This document shows positions 10,409 to 19,507 of a DNA stretch of 64,000 nucleotides, piece after piece (position 1 is the first letter of the stretch; each line of letters starts with the position of its first letter). Source of the stretch: Henckelia pumila (taxonomy: Eukaryota; Streptophyta; Magnoliopsida; Lamiales; Gesneriaceae). The notes under the pieces were generated by a model, which had not been told where the DNA came from, ran no database searches, and was given only the letters and a program-made list of their open reading frames with translations. A program made the position numbers and the translations under genes. Location of the stretch: NCBI RefSeq assembly GCF_033568475.1, contig NC_133122.1:158899361-158963360 (forward strand), written 5' to 3'.

Positions 10409-12101
10409 TCACTTTTTTCTCATCTCTTTTTTTCTCACTTTTCTTTTCCAAGGCCATCTCATTTTTTTTATCAATATTTTCTTTGGAGACATAGATAATA
10501 ATAAAATGAACTCTTTTTTCATAGTAAAAGAATACATGTTTCTAAACCCATCATGCACGACTCTCCTATCAAACTGCCACGGTCTACCTAAAAATATATG
10601 ACAAGCATGCATAGGTACCACATCACATACTACCTCATCAACATACTTACCGATAGAAAATAGAGCCGCTACTTGTTTATTCACCCTCACCTCCGCACAG
10701 TAATTAAACCACTGCAACCGATATGGCTGAGGATGTTTTAAAATAGGCAACCCAAATTTCTCCACCAACTCACAACTGGATACATTTTTACAACTCCCAC
10801 CATCAATAATGAGACTGCACACCTTCTCAGTCACAAAGCAACGAGTATGAAAAAGATTTTCTCGTTGAATCTCTTCTTCCTCCTTATGGTGTGTATTTAA
10901 AATTCTCATAGTGACCAACAACTCACTAACCACCGCACCATATCCCTCATCATCGAGATCCTCCAATGCAGGCATATCATCATAATTATCCTCACCCCCA
11001 TCACTCTCAGACTCCACATCACCACAAGCATTAATAATCATAAATTTTTTATTTGGGCATTGGCTAGCAATTTGGCCAACACCTTGACACCTAAAACACT
11101 TAATATATCTAGAACGAGTATTAGAAGCCTCAGGTGTACCATTTTCTTCTTGCATTGGCGCCTCCAGTTTGGTGTCAGATTTTGGTTTGGACACCGGCTT
11201 GTTATCTTCCCGTTTCACAACGTTCGGACGCCAAGAAGTCGACGACCTTCCACCGGCAAGCACTCGACCAACTCCCCTTCTCTTGAGCTGTTGCTCCACC
11301 TTCATGTCCGTCTGTACCATCTCATCCAAATCAAAGCAGTGACGAAGCTCCAATTTATCTTGGATCTCCCTATTTAAGCCACAAAGAAATCGAGCAATTG
11401 TAGCCTCGTTATCTTCCTCAATATTGGTCCGGATCATCGTGGTCTCCATTTCATTGTAATAATCCTCCACGCTCCTAGATCCATGTTTCAAAGTATGCAA
11501 ATGCCTATACATATCACGATAATAATGGTTAGGCACAAATCGCTTCCTCATAACATGCTTCATCTCATCTCACGTCTCAACAGGTTGCTCTCCACACCTA
11601 CTTCTAGTGGTCACTAGTTGATCCCACCAGAATAATGCATAATCAACAAACTCAACTGCTGCCAACCTCACTTTCTTAAGATCAATAGTGATGGAAATCA
11701 AACACAAACTTCACACGCTTCTCTCACTCCAGATATGCTTACGGATCAGACTTCCCGTGAAATGTTGGAATTTTCATCTTAATGCTACTAATATTCTCAT
11801 CCTCTCTATTACCTTCAGTGTATTTTCCACGCACCCCTTCTCGCCTATTTCTACCCTTATGTACTCGTCTCTCCCTATCCTAATTTTCATCACAACTCTC
11901 TTCACCATCCTCAAATTCATTCACCTTCCTACTTTGACTCCTACTTCCACTACCACTACTCTCCTCCAGCTTACTTAACCTCTCATGTAATGGCCCCAAC
12001 TCCAACCTCATCACCTTAGTAAATTTCCCCATCAAAGCTTCCATCTGAACTTTGGAAATTTCTTGGTTCACACTCTCACTAGCATCTTTATTAGGATTCA
12101 T
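10409..12101 (-). pseudogene. gypsy gag and protease (broken)
   Basis: The gag start is probably the ATG at 12101 (MNPNKDASESV), 512 bp inside the PBS; this first piece (11880-12101) carries a coiled-coil-like stretch. A decayed stretch follows, then 10409-11563 with the capsid C-terminus (RHLHTLKHGSRSVEDYYNEM), a zinc knuckle CFRCQGVGQIASQC and the protease active site IIDGGSC near 10800. In the knuckle the usual His is Gln, so zinc binding would be impaired. The stretch after HIFLGRPWQFD matches the end of the protease; a lysine-rich run follows. Confidence 0.8.
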
Positions 12102-12630
12102 TGTACCTGAAAAAAAATATTAGTAATAAAATTTCCTCATATAAATTCTCACGGTTCACTCCAAACGAATCACTCAATCACTCTTTATATTTTTTCACTC
12201 AAATATATACATAGTGTGCTTTGCTTTGTGGAGTAATTATCAAACCCTCAAGTTAAAACTTGTAGACGCTGGAAAATTGACTTCACGGATGATAGAACAG
12301 ACACAAGTGAAATGAAACCCATGGAGATTCGATTAACTGGTACCCAAGGATGAACTCAGACACAAGGCTGGAAAATTTCCACAATTTATTTTTCTCCTCT
12401 ATTTTTTTTAATTTTTTAAGCAAAATTTTTGGTCCCTTTTTTTTGACCGAAATATATTCACTCTTTTTTAAAAAAAAAACTTGTAGCACAAGAAACGACA
12501 CTTGAGCAACAACGTAACAGAAATGACACAGAAAGAAACGAAGAACGATGAACGAAGAACAAGATAAGAACAAAATTTTTGAAACACACTTACTTGTCTC
12601 AAAGAAACTATTCTCTGATGCCAAATGATA
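12102..12630 (-). other. 5' leader and primer binding site of the CRM-like element
   Basis: On the minus strand TGGCATCAGAG (12613-12623), related to the initiator Met-tRNA primer sequence TGGTATCAGAG, lies 7 bp inside the 5' LTR. The leader to the gag ATG is AT-rich and has no supported gene; ORFs at 12283-12674 are accidental reading of homopolymer runs. Confidence 0.75.
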
Positions 12631-13681
12631 TGAATCCGATTGATTAATGAAAAGCAAACACAAAGATAAATCAATTCGTGCCCTCAGATCAATTAAAAAA
12701 ACGACCCAATTGATGTTTTCGATCTATCTCAGGACAAGTATAATCTCGCGAAAAAATAATAACAGATAAAATTTGAATTTTCACATTTAATCGATGAACA
12801 ATTAATAACATAAATTACGAAACAATTGAAATCTATGAAAACCTTCAGATAACTCGTATCTGACAATCTCCAACGAAGATCAATTGACAAACGTCACAAA
12901 GTTAAAAATTTTGATAAGTTTGATTTGACAAAGATAAAAGCTTCCATAATATTCTTGAGAGAATTTCAATCAATAATTGAATAAAATCTAAAAAACTATT
13001 ATTAATGAACAAAAATAAAGTATTTATAGTTACAACTCAAAAAAAAAAGATAATGCAAAATATTGCAAATATATCATAAGATATCATCTAAAAGTTTTCT
13101 AATAGATATAAAATACTCAAAATAATAATTAAATATTTAAATAATATTTAATTCCCAAAACACACAAAACATGCCGCAATGTGTGTGGAACAAGATTTGG
13201 CGCAGTTGCGCGAAACTCTAGTAGCTTTAGGAATCCTTCTCACGCAAATGCATAACACTTCCCGCAGAAGCGCCAAAACGAAGAAACCCAAATCCAGCAG
13301 ATGCGCAAAACATCACGCTGATGCGCCAATGTCCAGAAGCTTGGATTTTATCACTTCCGCAGATGCGCAGAATGGGGAGCATATGCGCGATCCCTTGCAC
13401 AGATGTGTGAGCTACATGGCGCAGATGCGTCTTCCTCTTCTTCTTGATTTATTTTATTTTCTTGATTTTCTTGGTCTTTTATCAATTCTAGAACATTGAA
13501 ACAACTTCCAAATGGATCTTCAAGAACACCAACACTATCTTGATAATTTTTCATAAAAATTTGAAGTGCTTCTTTAAATTTCTTGCTTCGACCTCTTGTA
13601 ATTGGTCCTTGTGGCATCGCCAATGAATCTTTGGCTTCTTTAGCCATTTGTCCAATATGCTCACCATCCATGATCGCATCA
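12631..13681 (-). repeat. 5' LTR of the CRM-like element (about 1051 bp)
   Basis: Plus-strand ends are TGAATC and GCATCA. Homology to the 3' LTR stops exactly at GCATCA, followed by GTAAT as a possible target duplication. It contains the TATA box on the minus strand (13020-13030), the GCAGATGCGC block (13199-13430) and an open copy of the pol tail (13351-13680). Confidence 0.85.
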
Positions 13682-13830
13682 GTAATGTAACGACCCACTG
13701 TATCAAGACGGATCTTTTCAGCGTGCTTATGTCCTCACTCACAATATGCTCACCATCCATGATCGCATCAGTAATGTAACGACCCACTGTATCAAGACGG
13801 GTCTTTTCAGCGTGCTTATGTCCTCACTCA
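13653..13830. repeat. 89-bp tandem duplication across an LTR boundary
   Basis: 13653-13741 and 13742-13830 are near-identical copies, with one visible difference (GACGGA versus GACGGG). Each unit contains the last 29 bp of the CRM-like LTR, GTAAT, and the first part of the neighbouring TGTAACGACCC repeat. The duplication therefore arose after the CRM-like element inserted. Confidence 0.85.
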
Positions 13831-13995
13831 CACGCACCCTGAGAAACTTCCCAGGGGGTCACCCATCCTATAATTACCCCAATTCAAGCACGCTTAACTT
13901 TGGAGTTCTTATGTGATGAGCATCCGAAAAGAAGATGCACCTTCTTGATATGAGTTGTACATATCAAATCTTTTGTACCTCTCATTCTGGTGTGG
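13775..13995 (-). repeat. Cassandra-type TRIM LTR carrying a 5S rRNA-like sequence
   Basis: The plus-strand edge TGTAACGACCC (13775; duplicated at 13686) reads as an LTR 3' end GGGTCGTTACA on the minus strand. The body contains a recognisable 5S rRNA-derived segment. Cassandra elements are plant miniature LTR retrotransposons defined by 5S sequences in the LTR. The inner boundary (13950-13995) is not fixed by a clear TG. Confidence 0.75.
13833..13941 (-). ncRNA. 5S rRNA-derived segment with internal Pol III control region
   Basis: On the minus strand the segment follows plant 5S rRNA from CGGATGCTCATCA through AGAACTCC, AGTTAAGCGTGCTTG (box A region) and GGATGGGTGACC, CCTGGGAAGT (box C region). 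The middle (AATTGGGGTAATTA) and both ends have diverged, so this is not a functional 5S gene. The promoter boxes are the best kept parts, as expected for a Cassandra LTR. Confidence 0.8.
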
Positions 13996-14186
13996 GATCG
14001 GTTCATTCATGTCACCCGTCGCCCATTCTTTGGTGGGGTTTCCATCTCTCAGGTATTAACCACCCATATTGCGGACCATGTACCGCCCTAGGACTTTTTG
14101 GCTCCGGGTGTCACATGCCCACCAGCTTCCGCTTGGTTCGTCCCCGAACCACACAGTACTGGGAGAGGCCAGTCTCTGATACTATT
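13996..14186 (-). mobile_element. TRIM internal region with primer binding site
   Basis: At 14169-14186 the minus strand reads AATAGTATCAGAGACTGG, matching a Met-tRNA PBS (TGGTATCAGAG with one change), placed directly after the TTACA end of the tRNA-like LTR. The internal region has the hairpin word GGTTCGGGGACGAACC and no ORF, as usual for TRIMs. A diverged inverted copy lies at 14310-14579. Confidence 0.7.
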
Positions 14187-14309
14187 TGTAACTCCCCACT
14201 CTCCCCTGGTGGGGAGTTTTTGCCCTCCCCAGGATTCGAACCTTGCACTCCAGGCCATAAATGCAATGTTCCCTTAATCCTGGTAGAATTGAGCTAGCAG
14301 TTCATTACA
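14187..14309 (-). repeat. 123-bp LTR-like unit with tRNA-like Pol III promoter
   Basis: On the minus strand the unit starts TGTAATG and ends GGGGAGTTACA, immediately followed by the PBS. It contains TAGCTCAATTC (A box, 14286-14296) and a perfect B box GGTTCGAATCC (14232-14242), then a GGGGAGGGC stretch like a tRNA 3' acceptor arm. It looks like a short LTR built from a tRNA gene. It could also be a tRNA-derived SINE fragment, but the PBS abutting its end favours an LTR. Confidence 0.65.
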
Positions 14310-14579
14310 AGTAAGGTATGGTTCGGGGACGAACCATGCAAAATATGGTGGGCATGTGATGCCTGGTGCTAAAAAAAAGGGCGGGTAGTGATCGGCGGTG
14401 CCAAGAGTTTGCACGGACAATGAGCGGCTCTTGGAAGGCTTCTAGGCAGAGAGAGACATGAATGAACCGATTTAGTGCCGGAATGAGAGGGATTCTGAGA
14501 CTGGTAGATATGGGATTGCACATTTGAGGAGAGCTTAAAAGATTTTATAGGTACTACTTATATCACGAATGTGCATATT
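14310..14579 (+). mobile_element. Second TRIM internal copy, opposite orientation
   Basis: The plus strand repeats words of the minus-strand copy in order: GGTTCGGGGACGAACC, ATGGTGGGCATGTGA, GACATGAATGAACCGAT, GGAATGAGAGG, and a final ACTTATATCACGAATGTGCAT block that continues into the outer part of the Cassandra-like region. The middle has diverged. No PBS remains between 14309 and this copy. Confidence 0.65.
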
Positions 14580-15900
14580 TGATAGGTGTCGTTTTTACAA
14601 GTTTTATTGCAATGTTTTTGCATTGATATTGCTTTTGATTTGCATAATTTTGTGTTGCATTTTCTTTATTTGTCATGCATTTTGATTTATGGGTAAAATT
14701 GTAGGAACAATGAAGAAATTTGGTGCGAGGGCAGTAGATTAGTGCATTCGAGCGGCAACTTCTTGCGCTCGAGCTCAAGAAGAGGAGAAAATGTAATATA
14801 GCCAGAGCAGTATCGCGCTCGAGCACAACTTTTTGTGCTCGAGCAAGCCAAAGATAAAAATTCCAGTAGCGAGCTCATGAAAGGCGCGCTCGAAGATTTT
14901 TTCACCAGTAGGCAGTGTAAGGCGTGCTCAAGAGAAACCTCTCGTGCTGGAGCGCGATAAGGAAACTTAATATTATAAAGAGTTTTAGAATGGAAGGACT
15001 CTTAGGCCATATAAAAGGAAAAGATATAGACATGAAAAAGGGTTGGACAACACAAGAAAACACCTCGGCGGCTGCTGAAGAAAAGGAGAAGATTGGAGCT
15101 TTGCCGAGAGCTTTCTGATGTTTTTCTCCCTTTCATATTTCAATTTATTTTCTGGAAAAAACATTGTGGTTGGATTTTAGAATGAATTTAAGTAGCTAAG
15201 TTCTTATATTTGTTGGAATTTCCTACCTCCAAGACACGTATGTGTGATTGATCTTTGGACGAGTTGCTTATTTTATTTTACAAGTACTTGATTTTGTCAT
15301 TGAATTTCTATGCTATATTAAAGCGTAGCTAACCTTTTCATAGATTTGTATTTTATGAATTATATCGAGAGGTAAGTTCATAATTAGGACGAGTTAAATA
15401 ATCTGTGGATTTACAATATACATAGAGATATGATATTGGATACATGCTGATAACTATAGTCCGATAAGTCAAAAGTTATGAGATTTCAAGAAGCGTCATG
15501 CAATCAGTAATGATAAATGATCAAAGAAATTTGGTTGTTTCATTAACTTGAATTAGACTGGCATAACTCGAGAGGGTGTGTCGGCATATTAGGAAATCTT
15601 GTCAGAAGTATAAGTAGGATTTAAAACTCAACTGTCCAGATTAATCAGGGGTAGGTGAACCGAGATTCCAACAAATGTTTTTATCATCATATATTTTGCC
15701 GAATTTATCTTGGTTTTAATTTTACTGCGTGTTATAATCAATTTAAATTTATTTTAAGGTTCTTAATTAAAAACTCTTCTAAAAAATTCGTAACTTTGGA
15801 TAGAAAATTTATATAGGAAATCATATTGTGATATAGTCTCTGAGGACGATACTCGTACTCACGTACACTGTAGTATAACTTCATTCGTGCACTTGGATTA
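14580..15900 (+). repeat. Truncated Tat-type LTR, plus strand
   Basis: It starts TGATAGGTGTCG, like the TGATAAGTG starts of other Tat-type LTRs here. It carries a block of GCGCTCGAGC repeats (14745-14955), a TATA box (CCATATAAAAGG, 15007-15018), and ends in the ACTCGTACTCACGTACACT context that normally lies near an LTR 3' end. Near 15900 it runs without a linker into a minus-strand LTR fragment. ORFs in it are short and without family features. Confidence 0.65.
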
Positions 15901-16181
15901 GTCGGATCGAGCTGAAATTTAAACGAAAGCTTCAAAACATCTTGAAATTCATTTTGAACGGTAAAGATCGGATTTAGGTCTATATAAAATTAAAAATAAA
16001 TTTTTAACCAAGCCTGCTCCGTAATTCATTCTTCAAAAATCCATTTTCCTACAAAATTAACCCGGAGAGTGAAGTACACACACATGCACTAAAAGACATA
16101 AAAACACATAAAAACAATGTGAATGCACACAAAATAGAGATAAAAATATCACGATATAATGCATACAAAATGCACTCATCA
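15901..16181 (-). repeat. Remnant of the 3' LTR (Tat-type)
   Basis: It matches the inner ends of the LTRs at 19219-19499 and 22570-22843, ending CAAAATGCACTCATCA. On the minus strand it begins TGATGAGTGC directly after the PPT. The other roughly 1.2 kb is missing where the plus-strand LTR at left abuts it. Confidence 0.8.
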
Positions 16182-17692
16182 ACACCCTCATACTTAACTT
16201 TTGCTCGCCCTCGAGCAAGACATGCAAAAACAATATGCAAACAACGACATAAGTAAGAATGAATCATGAACAAACATAGCCTCCGATAAGGTTCAACTTC
16301 AACAACTAAAAACCACAAACTTCTAATTGTTCACAATACACTATCAGTTTAACGTAAACGTGTGTGTGCCATGTCATTCCAGTTTCGTGCAACTTTAAAA
16401 GAATCTGTCCTAGGAATGCTTAGCGACCTATGACAAGTCAATGCAAGTGTCACGCTCCAGCACTCTTTCATCCCAACAATCCCAAACATAAACATGCACT
16501 TTCTTGAGATTAATTACGTACCTCCGGATTTTGCACTCGGTTTTCATAAGCCCCAATAATTACCCGCAAACTTAGCTATAACTAAGATAGGATTCGAATT
16601 TCAACCCCCTCGTCTATAGCCCGGATGGAGCTACAATCCCATTTATCCCGCAAACTTAGCTATGGAAGAATGATTAGAATTTCAATCATTTTCCAAGCTT
16701 GGATGGAGTTGTTATTTTTTAAAAATTTTAAAATTTTAACCCCATGGAATCCGCATACTTAGCTACGAACAAAGGATTAGGATTTCAATCGCTTGCTCGT
16801 ACCCCGGATAGAGTTAATTTTTCATAAAAATTAATATCAATTAAAATTTTTCAAAAATTTTGGTGCGCCCAAGATCGTATATGCAATGTCACAAAATCAT
16901 TGAAACTCAAAGAACACAATCAAGATTATCAAGCACCTATTGTCGTGCAATGGTCAAGCAAATACGAACTGCATCAATTACTTCGCTACACTACACCGGT
17001 CTAACATGCGTGCTTAAAATGATTCACGATTCAACAAACAGCTTCTCATGTTCAATCAAAAGCAACATGTTTCAAAAATCCAATGTTTTTATCAACTTCA
17101 TCATCATTGGCTATTATGACTCATTCTACTTAACACACATGCAAGACAAAACAAACAACAACAAACAAAAACTAAATGCAAACAAACACGAAACATTACT
17201 AATGCAACACAAACATGACACACAATAAAATAAACTAGTCTACCCCCTCATACTTATCCAAATCATTGCCCTCAATGCTTTAGAACAATGAACATAATGC
17301 ATGAACAAACACACATATGCAAGACGAACAAAAACAAAATGAAAACAAAAACAACACTCTCCTGGTTTTCGATTCATCATCTTTTTTCTTGATAGTATCC
17401 GCTGGGACGGTAGCAAAAAATTGGGTATATCGGCAGGCATGACAAACTGGAATGAGAAAGAAGCAAAAAAATAAATAAAGATAAAAATAAAACTAAGCAA
17501 AAAGAAACTAAAAAGCAAGGTAAAGAACACTGAGTTTCCTTCTAGTCAGCGCTAAAGTTATAGTCTATAGCCCGACCATATTCCTCTCTTGAGTGGCGAC
17601 ATTCAAGGCGGTTTATCCACCATCTTGGAAAAACTCAGATCAATCCTGCAACTGCATGCTTCACCTCTATAGAGATTTTGCAAGGGACCAAT
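16182..17692 (-). other. Non-coding 3' region of the Tat-type element, with PPT
   Basis: Next to the LTR the minus strand reads AGTTAAGTATGAGGGTGT (PPT, 16182-16200). A second purine run (AAGTATGAGGGGGTAGACTA) lies near 17238-17258. Between 16550 and 16850 three copies of a CCGCAAACTTAGCTA / CCGGATGGAGT unit recur. ORFs at 16049-16318, 16860-17228 and 17240-17530 show no domain. No reverse transcriptase or integrase relic is seen. Confidence 0.7.
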
Positions 17693-18106
17693 TCATTCGG
17701 AGAGATGAACCTGCTGACATTCCCCAACATTATGAATCACATCAATAAAATTGACAACAGAGCAAGATTTTAAATTTGAGCTATCGCTAGCCGACTTAAA
17801 CATATGGAACACAACTTGCTCATCATTCAATCTCAACACTAACTCTCTTATTTCAACATCCACTAAAGCCCTGCTAGCAGCAAGAAATGAATGCCCTAGA
17901 ATCAGAGGGATCTCGCAATCTTCATTCATGTCAAGAATAAAAAAATCTACAAGATAAAAAAATTTATCTATCTTTACTAAAATATTCTCCACCACTCTTT
18001 TTGGGTATTTAACGGATCCATCAGCAAATTTAAGAGGGATAGAGGCAGGTTCAATATTTTCTATACCTAATTTTCGAGCAAGTGAATAGAGCATCAAATT
18101 TATGCT
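17693..18106 (-). pseudogene. Tat/Athila protease, C-terminal part
   Basis: The frame reads on from the insertion edge with SINLM, LARKLG, LKFADGSVKYP, VLVKIDKF, then DFFILDMNED and the IPLILGHSFLA block, and ends GECQQVHLSE. This is the usual Athila/Tat aspartic protease body after the active site. The active-site part lies at 19508 on the other side of a solo LTR. Confidence 0.8.
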
Positions 18107-19499
18107 TGACCGGCTAAATCGGTTTGATAAAAATCTACTGGCAAGCGCACCAGGTCAAGTAATAGTAAAGTGGACTGAGAGTCCTAGTATCGATCCCACA
18201 GAGACTGCAGTCAATTCTCAAGAATTAATTATTTTACTTAATCTAGACAAAATAAAAGAAAATATTTTGAATTAAATAAAATAAAAATATAAAATAAAAA
18301 CTGCTTAAGAAATACGAATGAAAATAACTAAAGATAAAAATAATTAAAAAAAAAAAAGACAACCAAGACACACGTAGGTACCGAACAAATCACGTAACAT
18401 GTAGTCGATTCAGGACTCAGATTTAATCTTAATTCACGGGAATTCTCCTAATTTGTTCAAAGGTCTATTTCTAGAACAATCAAACCTATTCAAATATTGA
18501 TGAACTAATATTTCGTAATTCTAATCAAATTTGAATGCATTAAATATTTATGAAAATTCAGTTTACACCCAAACCGCATAATGAAACCGAATTCTATTTC
18601 TAGTCAGTTTTACAATATGTTAATTATCAAAGTGATCAAAATCAAAACCTCCTCTGTACAAATTGGAATCGATTAACAAGCAAACAAATAACTGGCCAAG
18701 AAATTTGTAAGGCAAAGATAAATCTGATAATCAATAAACTCAATTAAGTCTAAAAAATCCCAAACAAACATCCAAGTTTTCTATATGAATTTGTTCGGCC
18801 CAATCACGCCGTCTTGGTTGAAAATAAACTACTCAATAATTAAAAACAATAATTCAAAAATAAAAATAAAAAGAAGAAAAGAAAGAAGAAATCTTCTCTT
18901 CCAAGCCTTGTAGCCGCCTCCTCTTGCGTTGTCTGCGCTCTGGAGTTTCCGAAACCCTCAAAAATATGTTATATCTTCTATATATATGGTCCGGAACGCC
19001 TACCAGTTAATTTTCTCTCAAAATAAGGATTTTTCGGAACACATATGACCCCCGAACACGCGCGCGCGCGCGGCATAGGCCTCGCGCGCGCGCAGCACAT
19101 AAAAACAGAGGCCTGTACGTCGGACTCGTGCGCGCGCGAGCTTGATTCTCGCGCGCGCGCAGTACAAAAAATCTGCGCCGAGCGACAATTTTCAAAAATT
19201 CATATCTCAAAATCTAGCCGTCGGATTGAGCTGAAATTTGGACAGCAGCTTCAAAAATCTTTAACTTTAATCTGAACGGTGGAGATTGGATTTCAATGTC
19301 TCTAAAATTAAATATGATTTTTCGATCAAGGCTGCTCCGTAATTCACTCTTCAAAATTCCATTTTCCTACAAAATTAACCCAAGGAGTGAAATACACACA
19401 CATGCACTAAAACACATAAAAACACATAAAAATAATATGAATGCACACAAAATAAACATAAAAATAACATGAAATAATGCATACAAAATGCACTTATCA
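18107..19499 (-). repeat. Solo Tat-type LTR (1393 bp) inserted in the protease
   Basis: Plus-strand ends are TGACCGG and TTATCA; flanks are ATGCT (18102-18106) and ATGCT (19500-19504), a perfect 5-bp target duplication. There is no internal region, so it is a solo LTR left by recombination. It resembles the host element's own LTR but carries a (CG)n-type block at 19056-19164 instead of CTCGAGCG words. A TATATATAG stretch on the minus strand lies near 18975-18985. Confidence 0.9.
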
Positions 19500-19507
19500 A
19501 TGCTCGA

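Larger units (their letters stand above)
6773..13681 (-). mobile_element. Ty3/gypsy chromovirus-like element (CRM/Reina-like), minus strand, 3' LTR truncated
   Basis: From right to left: 5' LTR (12631-13681), PBS, gag with zinc knuckle, protease, RT, RNase H, integrase, and a C-terminal tail running into the 3' LTR (6773-7633). The IIDGGSC-type protease motif and the tail without a chromodomain fit the CRM/Reina side of plant chromoviruses; the exact lineage is not settled. Many frameshifts and stops make it inactive. The 3' LTR lost its outer part to the CACTA element. Confidence 0.85.

Noticed and set aside
12283-12674. ORFs in the CRM-like leader
   Set aside because: They read T and A homopolymers and lie between PBS and gag.
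13833-13941. Functional 5S rRNA gene
   Set aside because: Middle and both ends diverge and it lies inside a TRIM LTR; it is 5S-derived only.
14187-14309. Functional tRNA gene
   Set aside because: A and B boxes are present, but I could not fold a full cloverleaf with a plausible anticodon arm, and no T-run terminator follows.
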